42,183 bases of DNA from contig JAGRLG010000041.1 in NCBI GenBank assembly GCA_020441905.1, positions 1 through 42,183 of the forward strand, in the 5' to 3' direction. Shown here one piece after another: positions 1 through 8,271 of the stretch. Every line of letters starts with the position of its first letter. The first letter of the stretch is position 1. The notes beneath the pieces were generated by a model that worked only from the letters and a program-made list of their open reading frames with translations, did no database searches and had not been told where the DNA came from. The DNA comes from Rhodobiaceae bacterium (GTDB taxonomy: Bacteria; Pseudomonadota; Alphaproteobacteria; Rhizobiales; NORP267). The translations under genes were made by a program, and so were the position numbers.

Positions 1-1362
1 CATGACGACGCCTGGGCACAGGAACACCACCCCCATGGCGGCGAAATCGCCTCGGGGGACTATGTCAACGGCGTTTTGCAGGAGGAAGGCGCGGAACTGC
101 CGGAAACCCCGGAGCGGGTCGAAACCGAATATGACACCTCGATCCCGGGCCAGATCGCGTCAATGGGCGACAATTTGGCCGTCAATGCCGCGCTCATCAG
201 CGATATCGGCCTGACGATGGGAACGCTGTTCGTCGGCGGCGACTATTTCAGCACCGATGCCATCGTCCAGACCAATATCTGGTCCGATTCCGACAGGATC
301 GCCTATGCCGGCGGCGGCTATGACGCCATCGAGAGCCATGGCAACCAGGCCTATAACGTCGCCAGCTTCTATCAGACCGGGACGTCCTTCGACGATATCG
401 AGCTTGAAGAGGGCCAGGACTTCTTCGCCGGGATGGACTGGTTCGTCGAGGTTTTCGAGGGCGACTTCTACAATGTCCATTCCCTCCAGCAGCAGAACTG
501 GCTGGTGGACAATGACATTGCGGTGCAGGCCAATCTGGAATCCAACTACCAGCTCGTGGCCGGCAGCAACGAGCAGGGCAATTTCATCAATTTCCTAAGC
601 CTGGCCAAGACCTATGATCTGGTCATCGTCCTTGGTGACTACCACCAGGCCAATCTGATCTACCAGACCAATATCCTTTACGACAACGACGTGGTGAAGG
701 CGGTAGGCGGCGGCCAGGGCAAGGCCGGCGAGGCGGGAGAGGGCGAAGAAGGCGCCGCCAAGGCGGTCTCAACCGGCGGCAACTGGCTGCTCAACGATGC
801 CTATATCGAACATGTCGGCTCCTCCGAATTCGGCGAGCTCGACGATCATTGGATGGACCTCATAACGCTGCTGTCCGGTGGCTCGACGACGCTGGATCCG
901 GAATGGGGCCTGGGTTTGCCCAATTTCGGCGATCCGACCTTCAATGTGCTCTTCATCACCGGCGACATGTACGACATCTCCGTCATCTCGCAGTTCAACC
1001 ATATCCTCGATTCAGATCTTGCCATCCAGTATCTGCCGGGCAATTTCGCCGCCGGCGAAGATGGATTTACCCAGAGCGTTTCAACCGGCGGCAATGCGCT
1101 GGTCAATCTGGCGGCCATTCTCGATGCCGGGGCCCTCGCCGAAACCTATGTCGGCGGCGCCTATTACGCGGATGAAATGCTGATCCAGGCCGAGATCGTG
1201 ATCTCGGACGATGACGAGATCGTCTTCGGAAATCCCGACGAACTGGCCAGTGAACTGGTCGCCTTCACCGGCCCTGACGTCTGCGAAGAGCCGAACGATG
1301 TCGAGGAGGGCGGCGGCTATGTCGACCTCAATCAGGATCTGTTGGGGAACATTCTCACCTGA
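1..1362 (+). CDS. Acidic repeat protein, candidate type I secretion substrate (5' end cut off)
   Basis: The reading frame is open from the first base, so the start lies upstream of the window; 453 codons remain. I do not recognise a named family. The protein is strongly acidic and has one Cys, near the C-terminus. A degenerate motif, Gly-Asp-aromatic-aromatic, several residues, then Gln-x-Asn and Asp-x-Asp, recurs five times (near bases 232, 457, 634, 958 and 1150). Related Gly-Gly-Asn segments precede several copies, suggesting a stacked beta structure. Classical RTX glycine-rich nonapeptides are not seen. The C-terminus ends in a short hydrophobic stretch after acidic residues, as uncleaved type I export signals often do. 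The exporter gene follows after 53 bp and the adaptor gene next, so export through that system is a reasonable inference from position; function is unknown. Confidence 0.7.
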   Translation, partial: HDDAWAQEHHPHGGEIASGDYVNGVLQEEGAELPETPERVETEYDTSIPGQIASMGDNLAVNAALISDIGLTMGTLFVGGDYFSTDAIVQTNIWSDSDRIAYAGGGYDAIESHGNQAYNVASFYQTGTSFDDIELEEGQDFFAGMDWFVEVFEGDFYNVHSLQQQNWLVDNDIAVQANLESNYQLVAGSNEQGNFINFLSLAKTYDLVIVLGDYHQANLIYQTNILYDNDVVKAVGGGQGKAGEAGEGEEGAAKAVSTGGNWLLNDAYIEHVGSSEFGELDDHWMDLITLLSGGSTTLDPEWGLGLPNFGDPTFNVLFITGDMYDISVISQFNHILDSDLAIQYLPGNFAAGEDGFTQSVSTGGNALVNLAAILDAGALAETYVGGAYYADEMLIQAEIVISDDDEIVFGNPDELASELVAFTGPDVCEEPNDVEEGGGYVDLNQDLLGNILT

Positions 1363-1415
1363 AGGCGGAAAACAAGTCCAATCGCGCCCAGGGGGCGATT
1401 GAGCAGTGCGCAACA

Positions 1416-3686
1416 ATGGGACGAAGCCAAATGGTCGATGAAACGGGAAACGAAAAGAACAAGCGAAACCGTGCCCGGAGGGGCGCGAAGGCCGAGGAAG
1501 CTTCCCAATCGCCGTCTGAAACCAACAAACCCGACGCAAAGTCCGCCTCCGCCAATGGCGCTGGAGGAAACGGCAATGGCGCCGCAGCCAATGGCCGCCC
1601 GAGCAGTGGGGGCCGCCCGAGCAGTGGGGGGCGCCCGAGCAGTGGGGGCCGCCCGAGCAGTGGGGGCCGCGCGAGCAACGGGGCCAGCGCGAGCAACGGG
1701 GCCAGCGCGAGCAATGGCGCATCGGGCGGGTCATCCAGCGGGGCTTCGGCATCAGGAGTGGCGAATGGCGCCAATGGAACAGCCGGCGCCAATGGAACAG
1801 CCGGCGCACAGGCAGCCGCCAATGGCGGCAATGGTGCCAGCGGCGGCAATGGGGCGAATGGCGGTAACCGCGGCGCCAATGGAACCAATGGAACCAATGG
1901 CAGCAGTGGCGCCAGCGGCGGCAAGGGCGACGAGGTCAGGCCCCAGGTGGCAACCCGGTTTGCCGATACCGATTTCCGCCAGGTCCTCGGCACGGGCCTT
2001 GCGGCGTGCCGGCGCAATCTGATCACGGTTGCCATCTTCTCGTTCATCGTGAACCTGCTGGTCCTCTCTATCCCGGTCTATCTGTTCAATATTTCGGACC
2101 GGGTGCTGACCAGCCGCAGTTACGACACCCTGATCATGCTGACCATCATCGTGATCGGCGCGCTGCTGATGCATGTCGTGCTCGACATGGCGCGGCGCTT
2201 CATCCTGATGCGTACCGCGGTGGAACTGGAGGCAAAGCTCGGGGCGCCGGTTCTGGCGGCGGCGGCCAAGGCGTCGCAGAACGGGTCAAGCCGGGAATTC
2301 CAGATGCTCGGCGATCTGCAGCATCTGCGCAGTTTCGTGACCGGCCCGGTGTTGCTGACGATGTTCGATGCGCCGATCGCGCCGGTTTTCCTGCTCGCGG
2401 TATTCCTCGTCCATCCCAAGCTTGGCTTCATCGTTCTTGGCGCCAGCATTATCCTGCTGACCATAGCCGGCCTTAACCAGCGGCTTACGGCGGTGCCGTT
2501 CGGGCGTGCCAACGCCTTTGCCACCCGGGCCAATCTTCAGGCCGACGCGATGGCGCGCAATGCCCAAGTCATGAACGCCATGGGCATGATCCCGGAAGGG
2601 GTGCTGATCTGGGGCAAGGAAACGGCGCAATCCCTCATCTCCCAGGTCGACGCCCAGGACCGCAACATCATCATGGCCAGTTGCTCCAAGTTCCTGCGTC
2701 TGTGCACCCAAATCGCGATCCTCGGCTATGGCGCCTTTCTGGCCATTTCTGGCGAGGTGACCGGCGGCATGATCATCGCCGCCTCGATTGTCGGCAGCCG
2801 CGCGCTGGCGCCGATCGAAGGCACCATCGAGGGGTGGCGCAGTTTTGTCCAGGCGCGCTCCTCCTATGCCCGGATCAGGGCGCTCTTGCACAATTCGCCG
2901 CTCAATTTCGAGCGGTTGAGGCTGCCGCGGCCGCGCGGCCATCTCATTGTCGAGCGTGTGCTCTATGTGCCGCCACCCAACAAGAGAGTCATCCTCAACG
3001 GCGTTTCATTCGAATTGCAGCCGGGCGAGTCGATGGCCATCGTCGGCGCTTCTGGTACCGGCAAATCGACCCTCGGCAAGATGCTGGTGGGATCGATCTT
3101 TCCCACGGCGGGAAATGTCCGTCTCGACATGATGGATTTGCGTAACTGGGATCCGCGCCAGTTCGGCGAGAGCGTAGGCTATCTGCCGCAGGACGTTCAG
3201 CTGTTCCCGGCCTCGATCAAGGCCAATATCGCCCGCATGCGCACCGACACCACCGATGCCGCCATTTTCGAAGCGGCGGAAATGGCGGATGTGCATTCGA
3301 TGATCTCGGAATTTCCGCAAGGCTACGAAACCCAGGTGGCGATGGATGGCAGCCCGCTTTCGGGAGGGCAAAAGCAGCGCATCGGCCTGGCCCGCGCCTT
3401 CTTCGACAATCCCCGGCTGGTGGTGCTCGACGAGCCCAATTCCAACCTCGATACGCCGGGCGAACGGGCGCTGGCCAAGGCGCTGAAATCGGCCAAGGAC
3501 AAGGAAATCACCGTGGTTGCGATTACCCAGCGGCCGTCGCTGCTCAAGAGCGTCGACAAGATCATGGTGCTCAAGAACGGCACCGTTCAGGCGCTGGGAA
3601 AACGCGATGAAATCATGCCGATGATCCTGCCGCAGCGTTCGCCCGCCGGTACTCCGCCAAACGGCGAAGTGCCGTTGCTCGAATAG
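1416..3686 (+). CDS. Type I secretion ABC exporter, PrtD/PrsD family
   Basis: Inner-membrane permease/ATPase fusion that energises one-step protein export with a membrane-fusion protein and an outer-membrane TolC-type channel. Residues about 47-171 are a Gly/Asn/Ser/Ala-rich linker not usual for the family. A type 1 exporter membrane domain follows from about residue 200. The ATPase domain shows Walker [10 protein letters not shown] (544-552), signature LSGGQKQR (648-655) and Walker B LVVLDEP (668-674). The switch position reads ITQRP, so Gln705 stands where the family normally has His. At 756 residues it is longer than typical PrtD proteins (about 575), and the extension accounts for the excess. 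Another ATG at 1431 has a slightly better GGGA upstream, so the start is uncertain by five codons. The adaptor gene follows 62 bp later. Confidence 0.93.
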   Translation: MGRSQMVDETGNEKNKRNRARRGAKAEEASQSPSETNKPDAKSASANGAGGNGNGAAANGRPSSGGRPSSGGRPSSGGRPSSGGRASNGASASNGASASNGASGGSSSGASASGVANGANGTAGANGTAGAQAAANGGNGASGGNGANGGNRGANGTNGTNGSSGASGGKGDEVRPQVATRFADTDFRQVLGTGLAACRRNLITVAIFSFIVNLLVLSIPVYLFNISDRVLTSRSYDTLIMLTIIVIGALLMHVVLDMARRFILMRTAVELEAKLGAPVLAAAAKASQNGSSREFQMLGDLQHLRSFVTGPVLLTMFDAPIAPVFLLAVFLVHPKLGFIVLGASIILLTIAGLNQRLTAVPFGRANAFATRANLQADAMARNAQVMNAMGMIPEGVLIWGKETAQSLISQVDAQDRNIIMASCSKFLRLCTQIAILGYGAFLAISGEVTGGMIIAASIVGSRALAPIEGTIEGWRSFVQARSSYARIRALLHNSPLNFERLRLPRPRGHLIVERVLYVPPPNKRVILNGVSFELQPGESMAIVGASGTGKSTLGKMLVGSIFPTAGNVRLDMMDLRNWDPRQFGESVGYLPQDVQLFPASIKANIARMRTDTTDAAIFEAAEMADVHSMISEFPQGYETQVAMDGSPLSGGQKQRIGLARAFFDNPRLVVLDEPNSNLDTPGERALAKALKSAKDKEITVVAITQRPSLLKSVDKIMVLKNGTVQALGKRDEIMPMILPQRSPAGTPPNGEVPLLE
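1593..1718 (+). repeat. 18-bp tandem repeat inside the exporter gene
   Basis: Seven consecutive 18-bp units. The first four encode GRPSSG, and the last three drift towards SASNG-type units. The array stays in frame because the period is a multiple of three, and it lies in the low-complexity N-terminal extension. Copy number could vary by slippage without breaking the gene. Confidence 0.9.
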
Positions 3687-3748
3687 CCGCGCAAGACCCA
3701 GGCCGAGGGCCTGCCCGGCAGGCGCCGCAATTGAGGGAGAAGGCAAGA

Positions 3749-5086
3749 ATGGCAGCGGTTCAAGACAGCAACGAATGGTATGCCGGCATACCTCGTTCGG
3801 CTCGCATGTTCACGATATTCGGTTTCGTCATGATTGCGGTCAGCGTCTTCGGGTTTGGCGGCTGGGCCAGCACGGCGCTGATTGCCGGCGCGGTGGTGGC
3901 GTCCGGTTCTTTCGTGGCCACCGGCGAGAACAAGATCGTGCAGCATTTCGAAGGCGGCGTGATCAGCGAAATCCTGGTCAAGGAAGGCGATGTCGTCGAG
4001 CAGGGCCAGGTCCTGATCCGGCTCGATGCGACATCGTCCGAGGCCGAGTTGCAAAGGCTGTTGCTGCGCGAGGCGCGCGCCAGCGCCATCGAGACGCGGC
4101 TCAAGGCCGAACTTGAGGAAAGCGATGAAATTGCCTTTCCGCCGGCCCTGCTCGAGCGGGCCGACGACCCCAATATTGCTGAAATTCTGGAAACCGAGCG
4201 CCAGTCGCTGAAAACGCGCCGCAATGCGGTCAAGAGCAATGTCGCCACCTTGCAGGAAGCTCTGGAGGCTTTGGAGCAGCGCATCGAGGGTGGCAAGACC
4301 CAGTTGAAATATGTCCGCGAGCAGCTCGACATCTTCGCCGAGGAGCTCAAGTCCAAGCAGGAATTGTTTGACCGGGGGCTGATCCGCAAGCCGGAGGTGC
4401 TGGCCTTGCAGCGCGCCCAGGCGAACCTGCATGGCGAGGTGGGGCGGCTTATCGGCGAGATTGGCGACGCGCGCGAACGCGTGGCCGGCATGAAAGAGCA
4501 GATGAATGGCGTGCGCAATGCGGCGCTCAAAACGGTCATCGAACAGATGCCGGCGGTGTCGGCGGAACTGAACGATGTGCGCGAACGTATTCGCTCCGCC
4601 CGCGCGGTCGTTGAACGGGTGAACATCGCCGCGCCGGTCCCCGGCATTGTCGTCAAGCTGAGATATCACACCTCGGGCGGCGTCATCGAGGCGGGCAAGA
4701 GCATCATGGAATTGCTGCCGATCCGCGAGGAATTGATTATCGAGGCCAGCGTGCAGCCCAAGGATATCGACAGCGTCAAATTGGGGCAGAAGGCCAATGT
4801 GCGTCTGACCGCGCTCAACCGGCGTATCACGCCGATGGTCGCCGGCGAGGTGGTCTATGTCTCGGCGGATTCGGTCGAGGATGAATCGATGCGGGTGTCC
4901 GAACGCAAGGGCATCTATCTTGTTCGGGTCCGTTTGACGCCGGACGACGTCACCAAAATACCCCAATTCGTGCCCACGCCCGGCATGCCCGCCGAGGTCT
5001 ATATCAAGACCGCGGAGCGCACTTTCCTCGAATATCTGACCAAGCCGATCCGGGACAGCATGACACGGGCTTTCCGCGAGTCCTGA
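3749..5086 (+). CDS. HlyD-family type I secretion periplasmic adaptor (PrtE/PrsE-like)
   Basis: Membrane-fusion protein expected to bridge the ABC exporter to an outer-membrane channel. The ATG at 3749 is chosen because GAGGGAGAAGG ends 6-7 bases before it; a TTG six codons upstream would overlap that site. The product is about 445 residues, normal for the family. A single membrane helix lies near residues 20-40. The N-terminal half of the lipoyl-like domain ([16 protein letters not shown]) follows, then a long helical hairpin (about 105-290), the second lipoyl half and a beta-barrel region with the conserved PGMPAEVYI near the C-terminus. No outer-membrane TolC gene is adjacent, so that partner must be encoded elsewhere. 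Confidence 0.93.
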   Translation: MAAVQDSNEWYAGIPRSARMFTIFGFVMIAVSVFGFGGWASTALIAGAVVASGSFVATGENKIVQHFEGGVISEILVKEGDVVEQGQVLIRLDATSSEAELQRLLLREARASAIETRLKAELEESDEIAFPPALLERADDPNIAEILETERQSLKTRRNAVKSNVATLQEALEALEQRIEGGKTQLKYVREQLDIFAEELKSKQELFDRGLIRKPEVLALQRAQANLHGEVGRLIGEIGDARERVAGMKEQMNGVRNAALKTVIEQMPAVSAELNDVRERIRSARAVVERVNIAAPVPGIVVKLRYHTSGGVIEAGKSIMELLPIREELIIEASVQPKDIDSVKLGQKANVRLTALNRRITPMVAGEVVYVSADSVEDESMRVSERKGIYLVRVRLTPDDVTKIPQFVPTPGMPAEVYIKTAERTFLEYLTKPIRDSMTRAFRES

Positions 5087-5134
5087 CCGGCTCGCCCCAC
5101 CAGCCTTCCGGCTCACAGCCTTACCCGCACCCGG

Positions 5135-5160
5135 GCGCCCTGCCGGAAACCGCAGGGCGC
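5135..5160. terminator. Hairpin between convergent genes
   Basis: A perfect 9-bp inverted repeat (GCGCCCTGC / GCAGGGCGC) with an 8-nt loop sits between the adaptor gene and the convergent acyltransferase gene. No T-run follows on either strand, so intrinsic termination is plausible but not shown. Confidence 0.45.
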
Positions 5161-5231
5161 GCGCATTATGAGGGGGCGCTCATTGTGCCCCGGCGGGCGG
5201 GTCTTGTTCAGATACGGTGAAGGGAAAAACG

Positions 5232-6770
5232 CTAGTCGCGCGCCGCCGCCTGGATCATGGACTGAACGGCGGACGGGGTGGCGCCGGGCTTGGAGGCGAG
5301 CGCCGAATTGAAAGCGGCGGTGGCCTCGTCAAACCGCCCGAGCTTCAGCAGGGTTTCGCCGAGCTTCCTGTGGGCGCTTCGTGAATTCGGCCGCTGTTTC
5401 GTGATTTCGCGATAGGCGTCGGCGGCATCGGCAAAGCGCTTTCGCGCTTCCAGCGCCTTGCCGAGGCGAAGCCAGGCCTTGGGCGCATTTGGCCGCACGC
5501 CCACCAGGGTCTTGAACGTCTTCGCCGCCGCGGCGTGATTGCCCTTGGCCGCCATCAGCTGGCCATAGCAATACAGCGCCGCCGCCAATTTCGGCTCCGA
5601 TTGCAACACCTGCTTGTAGCCGCGCTCGGCCTCGACGAGCTTTCCGGCTTCATGCATTTTCGTTGCCCGGCGCAGGAAGAAGGGAATCGAATGCGGGTCG
5701 AGGCGATCACCCAAATTCTTGCCGTTGCGGGTGCTGACGATGATCTGCTTGACCACCTCTTCCTCGGAGCAGAATGAGTATTTGTACTTTTCGTTGCCGC
5801 GCAGGAAATCATAGGTCTTAAAGCCATTCTCGATGGCGTAACGGATGCTCCAGCCATGCAGGACGAGGCCCGGCGGCGGAGCTTCGCTGAATGTTTCGTC
5901 GCGCCCGGCGATGAAAAAGAGCATGGCCTTCTTGCGGTGGTCGATAAAGGTTCCCAATGTGCTCAGCGGCCTCTCGCCCTTCCACAGGGTGGGCAGGAAC
6001 AGCGCGTCGTTCTCGAAGCTCCGTTTCAGCATCTCGCGATTGGTATTCAAAATGCCGTTGAGGCGGTTGCCCTTGCGCGAGCCCCATTTGACGCGCCAGA
6101 AGTCGAGCAGGATGCCGATATCGCGGTCGACGGTGTCGGCATCGGGCAGGGTGATGCGGAACTCGTCGGAATTTTCCACCATGCGCATGAAGCGGCGGAT
6201 CTTCTGCCGGGTATTGGAACTCAAGGTGGCGAGATACTCATCGAAACTTTCCGGCAGGGTGATGAAGGGGCAGATATCGTTGTTGATGTTGTCGCGCTTG
6301 TTGATGCTGGGAATGTGCTTGAATTCGAAATTCTTTGACGAGAAGCAGGACAGAAATTTGGCCTTGCGGCTTTCCGAAGCGCGCATGTAGTCGACATTGA
6401 ACCGGGACCAGTTGAGCTTTTTCAAATGCCCGGCAAAGGCGGCGATGGCCTGGTCTTCATATTCGGGCAGGCTCAGCAGCCCGGTATAGTCCGACAGGCC
6501 GCGTCCGGCCATGGCGAGCTCATTGTGGAAACTGAAGTCCTTGCTGATCTTGGCGCGCATGCGCAGGGGAAAGAAGGCTACATAGTCGCTGGCTCCGGCG
6601 TCGGTCTTGGCGGCGAGAACGAACCAGCGCGTGGTGTCGCCATCGAGCCAACTGCTCAGCCAGCTGAAGGAAATGAAAAAGTGACTGTCGGGATCCTGAT
6701 CGTAAACGCGCTCCCAGTTTTCTTTCAATTTGGAGAGCGCTTCCAACTTGTCGATGACTTCCAAATACAT
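5232..6770 (-). CDS. FemAB/CelD-like GNAT acyltransferase with C-terminal TPR repeats
   Basis: The start is the ATG at 6770, preceded by GGCGGAG; a TTG 22 codons upstream opens a longer frame without a good binding site. The 512-residue product has an N-terminal part of the BcsL/CelD/FemAB-like acetyltransferase type (GNAT fold, roughly 150-340). It includes the segment around SSNTRQKIRRFMR and a C-terminal GNAT block ending in YDFLRGNEKYKYSF. From about residue 365 there are four tetratricopeptide repeats (for example AEAERGYKQVL-type and DAADAYREITKQRPNS). Such enzymes often act in exopolysaccharide or envelope biosynthesis, but the acyl donor and acceptor here are unknown. It is transcribed alone, convergent to the secretion genes. 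The TPR fusion suggests docking onto a partner. Confidence 0.85.
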   Translation of the reverse strand: MYLEVIDKLEALSKLKENWERVYDQDPDSHFFISFSWLSSWLDGDTTRWFVLAAKTDAGASDYVAFFPLRMRAKISKDFSFHNELAMAGRGLSDYTGLLSLPEYEDQAIAAFAGHLKKLNWSRFNVDYMRASESRKAKFLSCFSSKNFEFKHIPSINKRDNINNDICPFITLPESFDEYLATLSSNTRQKIRRFMRMVENSDEFRITLPDADTVDRDIGILLDFWRVKWGSRKGNRLNGILNTNREMLKRSFENDALFLPTLWKGERPLSTLGTFIDHRKKAMLFFIAGRDETFSEAPPPGLVLHGWSIRYAIENGFKTYDFLRGNEKYKYSFCSEEEVVKQIIVSTRNGKNLGDRLDPHSIPFFLRRATKMHEAGKLVEAERGYKQVLQSEPKLAAALYCYGQLMAAKGNHAAAAKTFKTLVGVRPNAPKAWLRLGKALEARKRFADAADAYREITKQRPNSRSAHRKLGETLLKLGRFDEATAAFNSALASKPGATPSAVQSMIQAAARD

Positions 6771-6858
6771 GTCGTCAACTCCGCCGGCAACGCAACCTGA
6801 ATAGAAAAATATCCCCTGCTGGGAAATCCAGCCCAAAATCGCTGCACCAATTCAGAAA

Positions 6859-6887
6859 ATACTACTTGGATTTTGCTTTTTTTTCAA
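6859..6887 (-). promoter_or_regulatory. Predicted sigma-70 promoter of the acyltransferase gene
   Basis: Read on the minus strand: -35 TTGAAA (6882-6887), a 17-bp A-rich spacer, -10 TAGTAT (6859-6864). The start of transcription would be near 6852, about 80 nt before the ATG at 6770. The stretch is unusually AT-rich for this window. Prediction only. Confidence 0.5.
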
Positions 6888-7410
6888 GGAAATCAGCGAA
6901 ATTTGACGGTTTTTCCATCGCTTCTTTTTGACCGCAATTGCTGCCCCGTAAAGCGATGACATGGCAGCGGTGACACGGCAGTGGTGACAGGTGCGGCGAT
7001 GACAGGTGCGGCGGTGTGACGGGAGTGGCGGAGGCGAAAGCCGCTTTAAGCGTCTATTGGATTCCGGTAGTGAGCCGGCGGACTCCAAAAGAACGGCGGG
7101 GGCAGCCGAAGCAAGCCGGGGGCCTCGAAAAGAAAAGTGAAACACTTCGCCGCTGTCCGCCACCATCCGCCACCCTCCGCCGGGGTGTCATGAATTGCGC
7201 AGGCTGATGGGCATGCGGCAAAATGCCTTGAGGTCCAGCGCGGCATGGCTGCGGGCAAGTCCCGCGCATTTGGAGCGTGCCAGGTGCCAGAAATAGACCA
7301 AATAATTCAGCAGGTTGACATGCTGTTGGCGGTGCGCTGTACGGCCCGCCAGGGCGTGCGCCGCAACTGAAATCGGGGCGCCGCACTAGCCGGAAAGGGA
7401 ACCGCCGGGT
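6888..7410. other. Non-coding stretch between divergent acyltransferase and nap operon
   Basis: No convincing gene is seen: the open frames here are short or antisense, with no binding site and no recognisable product. At 6961-7020 the words GTGACAG and GGTGCGGCG recur in a short degenerate repeat. A TTGACA hexamer at 7315-7320 could be a -35 element but has no good -10 element 16-18 bp downstream. Confidence 0.5.
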
Positions 7411-7424
7411 TTGACCGTGGTCAA
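7411..7424 (+). promoter_or_regulatory. Crp/Fnr-type palindrome upstream of napF
   Basis: TTGACCGTGGTCAA is a perfect 5-4-5 palindrome. It fits the TTGAC/T-N4-G/ATCAA half-sites used by FNR, NnrR and DNR regulators. Its centre is about 72 bp before the napF ATG; a class II geometry (-41.5) would put the transcription start near 7459. Control by oxygen or nitrogen oxides is inferred from the box and from known nap operons. Confidence 0.75.
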
Positions 7425-7489
7425 GACAAGGCAGCCTCATCGTGAAACATTCAGCAATGTAGTTGCAGCGGTCACATGGGATACCCGTC

Positions 7490-8002
7490 ATGGACCGACG
7501 GTCCTTCTTTCGCAGACTTGCCGGACGGCCGGAGCCGCTAAGGCCCCCCTTCGCTCTTCCTGAGGCTGAATTCGTCGAGGCATGCAACGGCTGCTCCGAC
7601 TGCGTCAAGGCATGCCCGGAAGGTATCGTGCGCATCGACAGCCTCGGTTTCGCCGAGGTGGATTTCGCCTCCGGGGGCTGCACATTCTGCGATGCCTGCG
7701 CGCAAAGTTGCGGCCGAGGCGCTTTTTACCAGCAGCGCGCGGCGCGCGCGCCCTGGGACGCCAAGGCGCTGGTCGCGGAAAACTGCCTCGAACACAAGGG
7801 CGTCGCATGCCGCGCCTGCGAAAGCGCCTGCGAAGCGGCTGCCATTGTCTTCTGTCGGCGGCCTTGCGGTGCAACGCGCGTGGTTATTAACGAGCGGACA
7901 TGCACCGGCTGTGGCGCCTGCGTGGCGCCGTGCCCGGTTCAGGCGCTCGCGGTGCGGGTCGGGGCCAATCAGTATCAACCAGTATTGGAGGGGCAGAGAT
8001 GA
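7490..8002 (+). CDS. napF: Ferredoxin-type protein NapF
   Basis: Cytoplasmic iron-sulphur protein of the periplasmic nitrate reductase system, thought to help mature or activate NapA before export. The ATG at 7490 gives MDRRSFFRRL, the usual NapF beginning, and a 170-residue product of normal size. Cysteine clusters CNGCSDCVKACP, CTFCDACAQSC and CTGCGACVAPCP are [4Fe-4S] sites, and a further, irregular Cys-rich stretch (CRACESAC, then CRRPC) lies between the second and the last. It is the first gene of the operon, and its TGA overlaps the napD ATG (ATGA). Confidence 0.93.
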   Translation: MDRRSFFRRLAGRPEPLRPPFALPEAEFVEACNGCSDCVKACPEGIVRIDSLGFAEVDFASGGCTFCDACAQSCGRGAFYQQRAARAPWDAKALVAENCLEHKGVACRACESACEAAAIVFCRRPCGATRVVINERTCTGCGACVAPCPVQALAVRVGANQYQPVLEGQR

Positions 8003-8271
8003 ATGTCTGCGGCGTGCTTGTGCATGTGCGGCCGGATAGCCTCGAGGCGGTCGAAAGCGGCCTGGCGAAGATCCCAGGCGTCGAGGCCCATGGCCGTGCC
8101 AAAGGCGCACGGCTCATCGTCACGGTTGAAGATTGTGAAAACTCAAGCGCGGTCGATGCGCTGGCGCAGGTCAATGCCCTGCCCGGCGTGGTCGCGGCGG
8201 CGCTTGTCTATCAGGAGTTCGACCCGGATATCGAGGTCGGCGGCAACATTGCGGAGAACCAGCCATGCTGA
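7999..8271 (+). CDS. napD: NapA signal-peptide chaperone NapD
   Basis: Small cytoplasmic chaperone that binds the Tat signal peptide of NapA and holds back export until the molybdenum cofactor is inserted. The product has 90 residues, beginning [19 protein letters not shown], with the family's ferredoxin-like pattern and the [11 protein letters not shown] segment near the end. A strong GGAGGGG site lies 5-10 bases before the ATG at 7999. The start overlaps the napF stop and the 3' end overlaps the napA start by seven bases, so translation is probably coupled. Confidence 0.93.
   Translation: MNVCGVLVHVRPDSLEAVESGLAKIPGVEAHGRAKGARLIVTVEDCENSSAVDALAQVNALPGVVAAALVYQEFDPDIEVGGNIAENQPC

Noticed and set aside
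1593..1718. CRISPR-like array
   Set aside because: Units are 18 bp, contiguous and without spacers, and they encode in-frame GRPSSG. This is a coding tandem repeat.
7016..7207. 63-codon plus-strand frame in the gap before napF
   Set aside because: No binding site, Arg/Pro-rich product and no similarity that I recognise; it lies in a region with short sequence repeats.
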